From an uncultured Pelagibacteraceae bacterium (lineage in GTDB: Bacteria > Pseudomonadota > Alphaproteobacteria > Pelagibacterales > Pelagibacteraceae), in assembly GCA_902622795.1 (NCBI GenBank), contig CACNRD010000001.1, positions 124,001-188,000 on the forward strand: a stretch of DNA of 64,000 nt, read 5' to 3'. How positions within the stretch are numbered: the first letter of the stretch is position 1; each line of letters begins with the position of its first letter. Positions 1 through 8,891 of this stretch are shown one piece after another. The position numbers were made by a program, and so were the translations under genes. The notes beneath the pieces were generated by a model. It was given only the letters and a program-made list of their open reading frames with translations, had not been told where the DNA came from and did not search any database.

Positions 1-1
1 A

Positions 2-1015
2 CTCCAGTCAATGTTTAACTTAGATAAAAATGCAAATGAGAAACAACAAAATGAATTAAAAAAAATGGTTTCTTATTTCTTTGAAAGAGAAATTAAACAA
101 GAGTTGATTAATGATCCAAGTTTACTGGGAAAAACAAAAGATGTTTATATCACTGCATCAGATGATTTGGACCAGGTATTTAAAGGAAATTACCCAAGAG
201 ACCTACCTGAAAACCAAAGAAGAGTTACCGATTATCAATTAAAAATTTTTGATCAACTTGTAGAACAAGGAAAAGTAGAGAGTAAATTTAATTTAAGTTT
301 TTTTACTTATCCAGACTCTCGTGAAGCTGAGTTAGCTGGTATTGCAAGTTCATTTATGGGTTCTATATTTTCAATTTTAGTTTGTTTAGCTATTGCTTTT
401 CCTGTGGCTGTTTTAGCAGCAATATACTTAGAAGAATTTGCCCCCAAAAATAGATTTACAGATTTTATCGAGGTAAATATTAATAATTTAGCAGCAGTAC
501 CATCTATTGTATTTGGTCTTTTAGGTTTGGGAATTTTATTAGCAGTGTTTCAATTACCAAGGTCAACACCTTTAGTTGGAGGAATAACTTTATCTTTGAT
601 GACTTTGCCAACGATTATTATTGCTTGTAGAGCGTCTTTAAAAGCAGTGCCACCAAGCATAAGAGAAGCAGCTTTAGCAATGGGGGCTAGCCGAATGCAA
701 ACTACAATGCATCATACTGTACCTTTGTCGATGCCAGGTACGCTGTCAGGAACTATTATTGGATTAGCTCAAGCATTGGGTGAAACAGCGCCATTGATTT
801 TAATTGGTATGGTAGCTTTTGTAAACACTATCCCTGGCTCACCAATGGACCCTGCTGCAAGTCTGCCCGTTCAAATTTATATTTGGGCTGAAAGTGCTGA
901 GAGGGGATTTGTTGAAAAAGTTTCAGCTTGTATAATGGTTTTACTTGGTTTTTTAATAGTTATGAATTTGTTCGCACAAATTATAAGACATAAATTTGAG
1001 AAAAAATGGAGTTAA
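2..1015 (+). CDS. pstA: Phosphate ABC transporter permease PstA (5' end outside window)
   Basis: Inner-membrane permease of the PstSCAB high-affinity phosphate importer. The reading frame is open to the window edge, and the first ATG (position 11) lies in a periplasmic-type region before any membrane segment, so the true start is probably upstream. Alphaproteobacterial PstA proteins carry an extra N-terminal domain (DUF3333) that would explain the visible hydrophilic first 100 residues. After it come hydrophobic helices and the ABC permease coupling loop (EAALAMGAS...T). The gene ends one base before the pstB ATG, as expected for an operon. The family assignment is firm; only the 5' boundary is unknown. 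Confidence 0.93.
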   Translation, partial: LQSMFNLDKNANEKQQNELKKMVSYFFEREIKQELINDPSLLGKTKDVYITASDDLDQVFKGNYPRDLPENQRRVTDYQLKIFDQLVEQGKVESKFNLSFFTYPDSREAELAGIASSFMGSIFSILVCLAIAFPVAVLAAIYLEEFAPKNRFTDFIEVNINNLAAVPSIVFGLLGLGILLAVFQLPRSTPLVGGITLSLMTLPTIIIACRASLKAVPPSIREAALAMGASRMQTTMHHTVPLSMPGTLSGTIIGLAQALGETAPLILIGMVAFVNTIPGSPMDPAASLPVQIYIWAESAERGFVEKVSACIMVLLGFLIVMNLFAQIIRHKFEKKWS

Positions 1016-1016
1016 T

Positions 1017-1772
1017 ATGATTAAGATAAGTGCAAAAAATGTTGATGTTTTTTATGGAAAAAAGCAAGCCTTGTTTAATATTAATTTAGACATTGAGGAA
1101 AATCAGGTAACAGCCTTAATTGGACCATCGGGATGTGGTAAATCTACTTTTTTAAGATGCTTGAATAGAATGAATGATGTAATTGACATATGCAAAGTTC
1201 AAGGAGAGATAGTTATAAACGATTTTAATATTAACGATAAAGGGTGTGACGTAGTAAGATTGCGAGAAAAAATTGGAATGGTTTTTCAAAAACCAAATCC
1301 ATTTCCAAAAACATTATACGAAAATATTTCTTATGGTCCTACAATCCATGGGATGGCTCAATCAAAACAAGAAATGGATGAAATAGTTGAGACAAGTTTG
1401 AAAAAAGCTGCGCTCTGGGAAGAAGTAAAAGATAGACTTCATGAACCTGGAACAGGTTTGTCAGGTGGTCAACAACAACGGTTATGTATAGCAAGAGCTA
1501 TTTCGGTACAACCGGAAGTAATCTTAATGGACGAGCCTTGTTCAGCATTAGACCCAATTGCAACAGCCCAAATTGAGGAGTTAATTGATGAATTAAAGAA
1601 AGAACATACAATAATTATAGTTACACACTCTATGGCTCAAGCAGCAAGGGTCTCACAAAGAACAGGTTTTTTCCATTTAGGGGAATTGATAGAACATGGA
1701 TCAACTGATAAAATATTTAAGAATCCAGATAATATAAAAACACAAGATTATATAACAGGGAGGTTTGGCTAA
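1017..1772 (+). CDS. pstB: Phosphate ABC transporter ATP-binding protein PstB
   Basis: ATPase subunit that powers PstCA. It has Walker A (GPSGCGKST), the Q-loop (VFQKPNPFP), the ABC signature ([14 protein letters not shown]), Walker B (VILMDEP) and the switch His (VTHSMAQA), all in the usual PstB order; length 251 residues is normal. I chose the ATG at 1017 because GGAG lies at 1008-1011, five bases upstream; an in-frame TTG at 996 would overlap pstA and adds seven residues untypical of the family. The stop overlaps the phoU start by one base (TAATG). Confidence 0.97.
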   Translation: MIKISAKNVDVFYGKKQALFNINLDIEENQVTALIGPSGCGKSTFLRCLNRMNDVIDICKVQGEIVINDFNINDKGCDVVRLREKIGMVFQKPNPFPKTLYENISYGPTIHGMAQSKQEMDEIVETSLKKAALWEEVKDRLHEPGTGLSGGQQQRLCIARAISVQPEVILMDEPCSALDPIATAQIEELIDELKKEHTIIIVTHSMAQAARVSQRTGFFHLGELIEHGSTDKIFKNPDNIKTQDYITGRFG

Positions 1773-2479
1773 TGTCGGAAGCACCACACACCGTTAAATC
1801 ATACGAGGAAGAGCTTAAGAATTTAAATAGCAATATTATTAAGATGGGTGGCTTTTGTGAAGAAGCTTTAGGTAAAGCTGTTCAAGCTATAACAATGAGA
1901 AATAGTGATCATGCTGAAAGTGTTATTAAAGACGATGAAAAAATTGATAAATTTGAAACTTTAATAGAACAGCAAGTTGTAAACCTAATTGCTTTAAGAC
2001 AACCAATGGCTATAGATTTGAGAGAAACAGTTACAGCACTAAAAATATCCTCTGATTTAGAAAGAATTGGTGATTTAGCCAAAAACATTTCGAAAAGAAC
2101 TCTATTATTAAATGAAAATTTACCAAAAAATCTAGTTGATGCTTTAGTGAGAGTTTCCTCAGATGTTCAAAAACAATTAAAATCTATTTTAGATGCTTAT
2201 TTAGATAGATCTTCATCTGTGGCTATGAATGTTTGGGAAAGTGATGAGAAAACAGATGATTTAACCAACCTTTGTATGCAAGAAGTAATTAAATATCTTA
2301 AAGAAAACGAAAAAAATTTGGATGATGGTACTCACTTATTGTTTGTTACTAAAAACATAGAGAGAATTGGCGATCATACAACAAACGTAGCAGAACAAGT
2401 ATATTATTTAGTTACGGGTAAATATTTAGAAGGTGATAGACCTAAAGGAACAGAACCAATAGTAACTGGAGAAAAATAA
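1772..2479 (+). CDS. phoU: Phosphate transport regulator PhoU
   Basis: PhoU links Pst transporter status to the PhoR/PhoB two-component system and dampens Pho signalling when phosphate is plentiful. The 235-residue protein shows the duplicated PhoU helical-bundle pattern, with the paired metal-binding E/D motifs (ISSDLERIGDLAKNI near residue 90 and VTKNIERIGDHTTNVAE near 195). A purine-rich RBS (AGGGAGG, 1757-1763) precedes the ATG. It sits between pstB and phoB, the classical position, with stop/start overlap to pstB and two bases before phoB. Confidence 0.96.
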   Translation: MSEAPHTVKSYEEELKNLNSNIIKMGGFCEEALGKAVQAITMRNSDHAESVIKDDEKIDKFETLIEQQVVNLIALRQPMAIDLRETVTALKISSDLERIGDLAKNISKRTLLLNENLPKNLVDALVRVSSDVQKQLKSILDAYLDRSSSVAMNVWESDEKTDDLTNLCMQEVIKYLKENEKNLDDGTHLLFVTKNIERIGDHTTNVAEQVYYLVTGKYLEGDRPKGTEPIVTGEK

Positions 2480-2481
2480 TA

Positions 2482-3165
2482 ATGTCAGCACATGTTTTTA
2501 TTGCTGAAGATGAAACACCAATAGTAACTTTATTAAAATACAATTTAGAAAAAGAAGGACATAAGGTTAGTTTTTCTGAAAATGGTGAGGAAGCACTTAA
2601 ATTAATTAAAGATAAGCAACCTGATTTAATACTTTTGGATTGGATGCTGCCTGATCTTTCTGGAGTGGATCTTTGTAAAAATTTAAAAAAGGACAAAAAA
2701 TTTAGTGATATACCAATAATAATGCTTACAGCTAAAGGCGAGGAAGCAGATAAAATTAAAGCATTTGACACAGGTGCGGACGATTACGTGACAAAACCGT
2801 TTAGTCAAAAAGAACTTAATGCTAGAATAAAATCTCTCCTAAGAAGGTCTAAACCTCAATCTTCAGTAGACGTTGTGGAATTTACTGATTTAAAAATAGA
2901 TAGAGTAACAAAACGTGTCTATAGAAATAATATAGAAATATCCTTAGGACCAACTGAATTTAAATTATTAGATTTTTTTATTAAAAACCCTAAAAGAGTT
3001 TATTCACGAGAACAACTTTTAAATAATGTTTGGGGTGAAAATATCTATGTAGAGTCTCGAACAGTCGATGTTCATATAAGAAGATTGAGACAAGCTATAA
3101 ATATAGAAAAAACTAAACCATTAATAAGAACTGTTAGATCGGCAGGTTATTCTTTAGAGTCTTGA
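2482..3165 (+). CDS. phoB: Phosphate regulon response regulator PhoB
   Basis: OmpR-family response regulator expected to activate pst, ppk and other phosphate-starvation genes. Residues 1-120 form a receiver domain with phospho-acceptor Asp53 (ILLDWMLPD) and conserved Lys105 (VTKPF); residues about 130-227 are a winged-helix DNA-binding domain ending in RTVRSAGYSLE. It closes the pstA-pstB-phoU-phoB run. No PhoR histidine kinase is present downstream, so the partner must lie elsewhere, possibly upstream of the window. The last 19 bases overlap the convergent SixA-like gene. Confidence 0.95.
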   Translation: MSAHVFIAEDETPIVTLLKYNLEKEGHKVSFSENGEEALKLIKDKQPDLILLDWMLPDLSGVDLCKNLKKDKKFSDIPIIMLTAKGEEADKIKAFDTGADDYVTKPFSQKELNARIKSLLRRSKPQSSVDVVEFTDLKIDRVTKRVYRNNIEISLGPTEFKLLDFFIKNPKRVYSREQLLNNVWGENIYVESRTVDVHIRRLRQAINIEKTKPLIRTVRSAGYSLES

Positions 3166-3671
3166 AGATCTTTTGGTCTGATAAACTCTTTAATTAATCC
3201 ATTATTTTTTATTTCTTTCCATTCAATTAAATCAAAATTAATTTTGGCAAAGGCAGAGGTTGGAAATTTATAATTTAGTAATTTAAAATGATTATTATTT
3301 TGGTTCTTTGTTAATGCTTTTACTAAATTTCTTACCGTAGGTTCATGGTTAATTAACAAAACAGATTTATATTTCTTTGGAATTGATTTAATTAATTTAA
3401 TAATTCTATCTTCATTTGCTAAATAAAGTTTCTTCGATGAAAAAATTTTTTTTGGTTTAGTGATTTTTTTTAAAAGTATGTTTAAAGTTTTTTTTGTTCT
3501 TTTTGCACTAGAAACTAATACATAATCAAATTTATAATTTTTTTTAACAAAAAATTCACAAATCAATTTAGCATTGTTTTTACCCCTTTTACTTAAAGGT
3601 CTGTCAAAATCATCTAGACTGGGATTACTCCAACTAGATTTTGAGTGTCGCATGACATATAAATGTAACAT
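3147..3671 (-). CDS. SixA-like phosphohistidine phosphatase (histidine phosphatase superfamily)
   Basis: A 174-residue histidine phosphatase superfamily protein. It has the catalytic His in LYVMRHSKSSW (His9; RHS where many relatives have RHG), a SixA-type DFDRPLSKRGKNNA segment, and the second catalytic His in LLINHEPTVRNL. SixA removes phosphate from phosphohistidine in phosphorelay proteins; whether this one acts on the Pho pathway is only suggested by position. The gene converges with phoB (19-base overlap) and diverges from ppk, with just 13 bases between the two start codons. Family call is solid, substrate unknown. Confidence 0.82.
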   Translation of the reverse strand: MLHLYVMRHSKSSWSNPSLDDFDRPLSKRGKNNAKLICEFFVKKNYKFDYVLVSSAKRTKKTLNILLKKITKPKKIFSSKKLYLANEDRIIKLIKSIPKKYKSVLLINHEPTVRNLVKALTKNQNNNHFKLLNYKFPTSAFAKINFDLIEWKEIKNNGLIKEFIRPKDLQDSKE

Positions 3672-3684
3672 TATTTACAGTTAT

Positions 3685-5835
3685 ATGACCCCGCTAAAAA
3701 AACAACAGAAACAAGAGTTAAAATCTAAGTATATCAACAGAGAATTATCTTGGCTTAAATTTAATGATAGGGTGTTACTTGAAGCTCAAAATTTAGAAAA
3801 TCCTCTTTATGAAAGAGTAAAATTTCTTTCTATTGCAGGCTCAAATTTAGATGAGTTTTTTATGGTTCGTGTTGCCGGATTACATAGCCAGATTAAACAA
3901 GAGGTTGAATCATTAAGTTCAGATGGATTAAACCCAGAAGAACAAATGAGTGAAGTTGTTAGAGAAACCAAAAATCTTCTTTTTAAACAGAATAGGATTT
4001 ATAAAAATCTAATATCTCAATTAAAGAAAAACAATGTTATTCTGGTAAAACCAGAAGATCTTAGTAAAAATGAAAAGGTCAAATTGAAAAATATTTTTAG
4101 TGAGGAAATATATCCATTACTAACACCCTCAGCTATTGATCCTGCACATCCATTTCCGTTCATAGTAAATCAAGGCAGAGCAGTGGTTATGAAACTTAAA
4201 AAAAAAAATAAAAAAAGATTATTAAATTCAATTATCGTAATTCCAAAAGCTCTCTCTAGATTTATAGAGATAGATGGAGGAAAAAATTTCAAAAAATATG
4301 TAATTATTGACGATGTAATTAGTTTTTTTTCTTCTGAAATATTTCCAGATCACAATTTAGAAAGCAAAATGATATTTAGAGTTATAAGAGATAGTGACGT
4401 CGAAATACAAGAAGAGGCTGAAGATCTAGTAAGATCATTTGAATTAGCACTCAAAAGAAGAAGAATTGGAGATATAGTCCGTCTAGAGGTCATCAAAAAC
4501 AGTAATAAAGATTTAATTAAATTTATTACCAATAAGCTAGAAGTAAATTCAGAATATATATATGAAACTGAAGGACTTGTAGGTATTGAAGATATAGATC
4601 AAATATGTAAGTTAAAAAACTCTAAACTCAGATTTAAAAATTTTAATCCTCGAGAAGTAGAAAGATTAAAAGAATTTAATAATAATTTTTTTGATACTAT
4701 AAAACAAAAAGATTTAGTTGTTCATCACCCCTTTGAAACATTTGATGCCGTAATTGAATTTTTAAATCAAGCCGCTTATGATAAAAAAGTTATTGCAATA
4801 AAACAAACCCTTTATAGAACAACTTTAGACTCACCCATAGTTAAAGCGCTTATCTCAGCTGCAGAAAATGGAAAAACGGTCACAGCTCTTATTGAAATTA
4901 AAGCGAGATTTGATGAAGAGGCCAATATTCAATTAGCTAGAAGTTTAGAAAAAGCTGGGGTTCAAATTGTTTACGGTTTTGCAAAGTATAAGACACACGC
5001 CAAGTCCTCTCTAGTACTTAGAAGAGAACAAGGTAAGATACAAACCTATTTTCATTTAGGGACCGGAAATTATCACCCAGTAAATGCAAAAATTTACACT
5101 GATTTATCTTTATTTAGTTCTGATAGAAAAATTGCTGCTGATGTGGAAAAATTTTTTAATTATGTTACAGGTTATGCGAAACCTAGAAATCTTAATAAAA
5201 TTTCAATTTCACCAGTTAATCTAAGAAGCACTCTAAATGAATGTGTGGATATAGAAATTTCAAATGCTAAAAATGGAAAAAATGGTGAAATATGGGCAAA
5301 AATGAACTCTCTAGTTGATCCACTTATCATTGATAAATTTTATGAGGCGTCAAATGCAGGAGTTAAAATTTTTCTTTTTGTAAGAGGTGTATGCTGTTTG
5401 AGACCAGGGATAAAAGATAAATCTGAGAATATAGTTGTTAAAAGCATGATAGGAAGATTTCTTGAACACTCAAGAATATATTGTTTTGCAAATGGAGAAT
5501 TGATGCCTAACAGAAATGCAAAAGTTTTTATTTCATCAGCTGATTTAATGCCTAGAAATTTGAATAGAAGAGTTGAACTTCTAGTACCAATTGAAAATTC
5601 AACAGTTCATGAACAAATATTAGATCAAATAATGTTAGCTAATTATTTAGACAACAAGCAAAGTTGGGAATTAAATCCAAATGGAAATTATAAAAAAATT
5701 AAATATAGTAAAGATGATTCTTTTTCAGCCCATGAATATTTTATGAATAATCCAAGTTTATCAGGTAGAGGTAAAGCAAAATTAAAAATTCGTCCAAAAA
5801 AACTTAATTTGAGATTAATTAAAAATGACACTTAA
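3685..5835 (+). CDS. ppk: Polyphosphate kinase 1
   Basis: PPK1 reversibly makes inorganic polyphosphate from ATP. The 716-residue protein begins with the family N-terminus (KYINRELSWLKFNDRVL) and contains both catalytic histidines: His438 in KTHAKSSL, the autophosphorylated residue, and His595 in EHSRIYCF, close to E. coli numbering (435 and 592). I start it at the ATG at 3685; the longer frame from 3574 would run inside the divergent SixA gene and add residues unlike PPK. It overlaps ppx by 11 bases. Location beside pst-phoB suggests phosphate-responsive storage; no convincing Pho box was seen. Confidence 0.95.
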   Translation: MTPLKKQQKQELKSKYINRELSWLKFNDRVLLEAQNLENPLYERVKFLSIAGSNLDEFFMVRVAGLHSQIKQEVESLSSDGLNPEEQMSEVVRETKNLLFKQNRIYKNLISQLKKNNVILVKPEDLSKNEKVKLKNIFSEEIYPLLTPSAIDPAHPFPFIVNQGRAVVMKLKKKNKKRLLNSIIVIPKALSRFIEIDGGKNFKKYVIIDDVISFFSSEIFPDHNLESKMIFRVIRDSDVEIQEEAEDLVRSFELALKRRRIGDIVRLEVIKNSNKDLIKFITNKLEVNSEYIYETEGLVGIEDIDQICKLKNSKLRFKNFNPREVERLKEFNNNFFDTIKQKDLVVHHPFETFDAVIEFLNQAAYDKKVIAIKQTLYRTTLDSPIVKALISAAENGKTVTALIEIKARFDEEANIQLARSLEKAGVQIVYGFAKYKTHAKSSLVLRREQGKIQTYFHLGTGNYHPVNAKIYTDLSLFSSDRKIAADVEKFFNYVTGYAKPRNLNKISISPVNLRSTLNECVDIEISNAKNGKNGEIWAKMNSLVDPLIIDKFYEASNAGVKIFLFVRGVCCLRPGIKDKSENIVVKSMIGRFLEHSRIYCFANGELMPNRNAKVFISSADLMPRNLNRRVELLVPIENSTVHEQILDQIMLANYLDNKQSWELNPNGNYKKIKYSKDDSFSAHEYFMNNPSLSGRGKAKLKIRPKKLNLRLIKNDT

Positions 5836-7336
5836 AGTTCTTAAAACAAATCCAAATTTAAAGTTGAAGCAAGCAAGGCTTGCAATAATTGATATAGGTT
5901 CAAATTCGATTAGAATGCTTATTTATGATGATTTTACCTCGTCTAGAGTCCCTTTTTTTAACGAAAAAGCTGTATGTGAACTAGGAAAAAATTTAGATAA
6001 ATCTAGAAAATTACATCATTCTGGAAAAATATATGCACTCAAAGTACTTAAGAGATTTTCAGAAATTTTAAATGTATCAAAAATTACCAATTTAAAAATC
6101 ATAGCAACTGCAGTTCTTAGGGAAGCTTCTGATGCCAGACTTTTCATTGAGGATGTTGAGAAATTATTTCAAAAAAAAATTGAAATTCTGAGTGGTGATC
6201 AAGAAGCAGAATGTGCAGCTGAGGGAGTAAAAATAGGATTTGAAAATGTTGATGGTCTTGTTGCTGATTTAGGTGGAGGTAGTTTAGAATTGGCTAGAGT
6301 TGAAAACAATTTAATTACTAATAAAACCTCACTACCCCTTGGTGTTTTAAGATTAATTAATAATCCAATTGTTAAAAAAAGAAATCTATCAAAATACATA
6401 AAAAAATTATTTGCTGAAGAAAAATGGTTATCTAAGAAAAAATTTAAAAACTTATATTTAGTTGGAGGCACGTGGAGAGCTTTATTTAAACTTCATTTAT
6501 TCCAGAATGACCACCCTGTTCATATAATTCATCAATATTCAATTGATAATGAAAGATTAAAAAAATTTTTAGATAAAATTTCATCATTCAATAAGTCAAA
6601 ATTAAAAACAGTTGAATATATTTCTAAATCTAGAACTCAATATTTGCCATATAGCTCAATAATTTTAAATGAAATAATGAATTTCACTAATCCTAAAAAA
6701 ATCCTATGTTCTATAAGTGGTTTAAGAGAAGGGGCATTAGTTAAAGAACATTTTAAAGATTTAGAAAGTCCAGATATGTTTAATAAATCTCTTGAGCATA
6801 TTGCAAAAAAAAGAGGTGACTTAGGGTTAACATTTAAAAAATATTATCATTTTATAAAGCCTGTTTTTGACGGTAATGAGTATTATAACCAAAAACTATT
6901 AAATTTAGCATGTGTGTTGAGCCATATGGATTGGGGACTAGGTGCTTTTCAAAAAGCAGAATTAGTTTTTCAAGAAACACTTAACACACCTTTACTTAAA
7001 TTATCACATAAAGAAAGAATACAAATAGCATTGTCCTGTTACTGGAGATATTGCAGTATTAAATATAATCCCAAGATGGAATACTTAACTTTTTTAAATA
7101 ATAATGAAATTTTTTCAAGTAAACAAGTGGGGGCTGCTTTGAGATTTGCTAACTCACTAACTTCAATTTCAACTATTTTTTTAGAAGAATTTAAACTTTA
7201 TAAAAGAGGAAACGCACTTTTTTTAAAAATACCATCCCAACACCAAGAAATTATATCAAAACAAGTAACAAAAAAATTCAAAGCACTTGCTAGAGAATTA
7301 TTTTTAGAGCCTCGTGTGCTTTACTCAAATAATTAA
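5825..7336 (+). CDS. ppx: Exopolyphosphatase (Ppx/GppA family)
   Basis: Ppx/GppA phosphatase that hydrolyses terminal phosphate of polyphosphate and, in some members, pppGpp. The actin-like ATPase fold motifs are visible: phosphate-1 loop AIIDIGSNSIRMLIYD (about residues 20-35), AVLREASDA, and the phosphate-2 loop VADLGGGSLELA (about 145-156). The remaining 200 residues form the C-terminal helical region typical of long Ppx forms (503 residues in all). Start overlap with ppk implies one transcript for synthesis and breakdown of polyphosphate. Ppx versus GppA specificity cannot be decided from sequence alone, but the ppk pairing favours Ppx. Confidence 0.92.
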   Translation: MTLKVLKTNPNLKLKQARLAIIDIGSNSIRMLIYDDFTSSRVPFFNEKAVCELGKNLDKSRKLHHSGKIYALKVLKRFSEILNVSKITNLKIIATAVLREASDARLFIEDVEKLFQKKIEILSGDQEAECAAEGVKIGFENVDGLVADLGGGSLELARVENNLITNKTSLPLGVLRLINNPIVKKRNLSKYIKKLFAEEKWLSKKKFKNLYLVGGTWRALFKLHLFQNDHPVHIIHQYSIDNERLKKFLDKISSFNKSKLKTVEYISKSRTQYLPYSSIILNEIMNFTNPKKILCSISGLREGALVKEHFKDLESPDMFNKSLEHIAKKRGDLGLTFKKYYHFIKPVFDGNEYYNQKLLNLACVLSHMDWGLGAFQKAELVFQETLNTPLLKLSHKERIQIALSCYWRYCSIKYNPKMEYLTFLNNNEIFSSKQVGAALRFANSLTSISTIFLEEFKLYKRGNALFLKIPSQHQEIISKQVTKKFKALARELFLEPRVLYSNN

Positions 7337-7339
7337 ATA

Positions 7340-7549
7340 TTAATTATTAATTGATGAAGTACTTGGCTCTACTTTATTCTTTGCTACTTTTCTTGCTTTT
7401 TTTTCTGCAACTTTTTTTTCAATAGCAGCAATTTTGATATTAATTTTTGATAATTTTTTTTCTTTAGTGGTTATTTTATTTTTAAATTTATCTATTGCTT
7501 TTAAAATTTTTAATTTTTTCTTCTCATTTTTTTTTAACTTTTTTTTCAT
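7340..7549 (-). CDS. Small lysine-rich hypothetical protein (uncertain)
   Basis: A 69-residue ORF of almost pure Lys/Ile/Ala/Glu character, predicted as a continuous charged helix or coiled coil (repeats such as KKLKILKAIDKFKNK and AAIEKKVAEKKARK) with a short polar tail ending STSSINN. It converges on ppx with a three-base gap. A-rich codons could arise by chance in DNA this AT-rich, and the opposite strand also has an open frame (7434-7634), so the case is weak. The helical heptad-like pattern and tight fit after ppx are the only arguments for it. I recognise no family. Confidence 0.4.
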   Translation of the reverse strand: MKKKLKKNEKKKLKILKAIDKFKNKITTKEKKLSKINIKIAAIEKKVAEKKARKVAKNKVEPSTSSINN

Positions 7550-7642
7550 TTTTAACCCTCCAAAACTATTAAAAAATTATTTAAACACACATTTTATGGC
7601 TTTAAAAGTAAATTCAATACAACTTATAAGTTAGTAGTTTTT

Positions 7643-7672
7643 TTGAAATAAATTTTTAATTTTATTTAAATA
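7643..7672 (+). promoter_or_regulatory. Possible promoter for a small RNA
   Basis: TTGAAA at 7643-7648 is followed after 18 bases by TAAATA (7667-7672), a fair sigma-70 pair in front of the small RNA candidate. AT richness makes chance matches common. Confidence 0.3.
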
Positions 7673-7679
7673 TATCTTT

Positions 7680-7768
7680 AATACAAATGTCATGTTTTTC
7701 TGCGAAGTTTCTCCAAAGTCAAACCCCTGAAATACGCTCGATACTGTTATCGAGCGTATTTTTTTTTA
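7680..7768 (+). ncRNA. Candidate small RNA of unknown class, about 90 nt
   Basis: About 50 bases that are less AT-rich than the surrounding DNA (around 7700-7740, with GCGAAG, CTCC and CCCCTG) lead directly into a perfect intrinsic terminator on the plus strand. The upstream plus-strand gene ppx ends almost 400 bases earlier, with a minus-strand ORF between, so the terminator seems to belong to a separate short transcript. I could not match it to 4.5S, 6S, tmRNA or RNase P RNA. Boundaries are inferred from the promoter-like sequence and the terminator. Confidence 0.42.
7731..7768 (+). terminator. Intrinsic terminator, perfect 13-bp stem
   Basis: AATACGCTCGATA (7731-7743) and TATCGAGCGTATT (7748-7760) are exact reverse complements with a CTGT loop, followed by an unbroken T run to 7768. 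Orientation is plus strand: the minus-strand side lacks a T run. The right arm also encodes the last residues and stop codon of the convergent Nudix gene. Confidence 0.88.
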
Positions 7769-8235
7769 TAAAAGAAAAACATACCAATATGAGAGGCGTT
7801 GTTAAATTTACCATTCTTAATTAATTTAATTATTTGATGATTTGAAACTATATGTATTTTTATTCCTTTTTCTGGCTTTGAAATTTTAATAAGATTATTA
7901 CAAAAAAAACCAGTAATTTTAGTGGTGAGTCGACCTGGTTCAGAATAAAACGAAGTAATTTTTCTCAATTTATTTCTTGATTTATATCCCGTTTCTTCAA
8001 TTAATTCTTTTTTAGCAGATATTAAGGCTGTTTCATGTTTTTCAATGATACCAGATGGAAACTCAAAATTAATTTGATTTATAGGAACTTTTTTTTGTGA
8101 AACTAAAATATACTTGTTTTTAATTTTGGGTATTACAATTGAAAGGTTTGAAGTTTTTAAAAAATGATAAAATTCATTTTTTTTAAATTTTTTATTAATT
8201 AATTTAATATTGTTTGTTAGTCTTAAATTTTTCAA
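7747..8235 (-). CDS. Nudix hydrolase
   Basis: A 162-residue Nudix protein. The Nudix box is present as G-IIEKH-E-TALISAK-KELIEETGY, with Lys in place of the usual first Arg of the REUXEE core. Such enzymes cleave nucleoside diphosphates linked to another group; ADP-sugar pyrophosphatase activity is plausible but not shown. The open frame extends to 8406, but that part lies within the aquaporin gene. A TTG at 8235-8233 overlapping the aquaporin TGA (ATTGA) is the best start. The C-terminal residues KYAR and the stop are encoded inside the plus-strand terminator hairpin. Confidence 0.75.
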   Translation of the reverse strand: MKNLRLTNNIKLINKKFKKNEFYHFLKTSNLSIVIPKIKNKYILVSQKKVPINQINFEFPSGIIEKHETALISAKKELIEETGYKSRNKLRKITSFYSEPGRLTTKITGFFCNNLIKISKPEKGIKIHIVSNHQIIKLIKNGKFNNASHIGMFFFYKKKYAR

Positions 8236-8891
8236 TATTTTTCTAAGAATAATTTTTTTGCAATAAAAACAGCAATTAACATACCAATTAATTCTGCAAA
8301 TATATAAAAAGGAGTGTTTAAATAGCTTATACCAGTAAATGATTCTGTGAATGTTCTTGCTATTGCTACAGCAGGATTTGCAAAAGATGTTGATGAAGTA
8401 AACCAATAACCAGCTGTAATATACAAGCCTACTGATGCAGCTACAGTAATTTTACCTGACTTCATAGATCCAAAAATAATGATTATAAGTCCTAATGTTG
8501 CGATAATTTCAGATACAAAAATATAAACACCATCCCTTGATTTCGTAGATAGTTCAAAAATTTGATGTTCAAAAAAGAAATTAGCTAGAGCAACACCAAT
8601 TAAACAACCTAAGACCTGAGCAAAAATATAGAAGGGAAGAAGTTTTTTTTTAAGTTTACCTGTAATTGTCATTGCAATGCTCACAAATGGATTGAAATGA
8701 GCACCAGATACATCTGCAAAAACAGTTATTAACACAAATAAACCTGCTCCAGTAGCGAGTGTGTTGGCAATTAGCATTACAGCTGTATCATTAGTCAAAT
8801 TTTCAGCCATCAAACCAGAGCCGACAATAATCATAACAAGAAAACAACTACCAATGAGCTCTGCTAAAAAATAACGATTTTTATTTTTCAC
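8232..8891 (-). CDS. Aquaporin / MIP channel of the arsenic-linked type
   Basis: A 219-residue major intrinsic protein with six hydrophobic segments. The second signature is a normal NPA (SFANPAVAIARTF); the first reads NPF (GAHFNPFVSIAM) instead of NPA. It overlaps the 3' end of an arsC gene by 11 bases. AqpS-type aquaporins in alphaproteobacterial ars operons conduct arsenite or methylarsenicals out of the cell after ArsC reduction, which is the likely role here, though passage of water, glycerol or other small neutral solutes cannot be excluded. The family is certain and the arsenic role is inference from the neighbour. Confidence 0.87.
   Translation of the reverse strand: MKNKNRYFLAELIGSCFLVMIIVGSGLMAENLTNDTAVMLIANTLATGAGLFVLITVFADVSGAHFNPFVSIAMTITGKLKKKLLPFYIFAQVLGCLIGVALANFFFEHQIFELSTKSRDGVYIFVSEIIATLGLIIIIFGSMKSGKITVAASVGLYITAGYWFTSSTSFANPAVAIARTFTESFTGISYLNTPFYIFAELIGMLIAVFIAKKLFLEKY

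Noticed and set aside
2442-2771. Minus-strand ORF inside phoU/phoB
   Set aside because: Shadow of two well supported genes.
3601-3622. CTGTCA match ahead of ppk as a Pho box
   Set aside because: Only one half-site fits, the second repeat is poor, and the bases encode the conserved DFDRPL of the SixA-like protein.
3574-3684. N-terminal extension of Ppk
   Set aside because: Lies inside the divergent SixA-like gene and has no match to PPK1 N-termini; ATG at 3685 is better.
7434-7634. Phe/Leu-rich plus-strand ORF of 66 residues
   Set aside because: Mirror frame of the A-rich minus-strand ORF; T-rich codons give apparent hydrophobicity.
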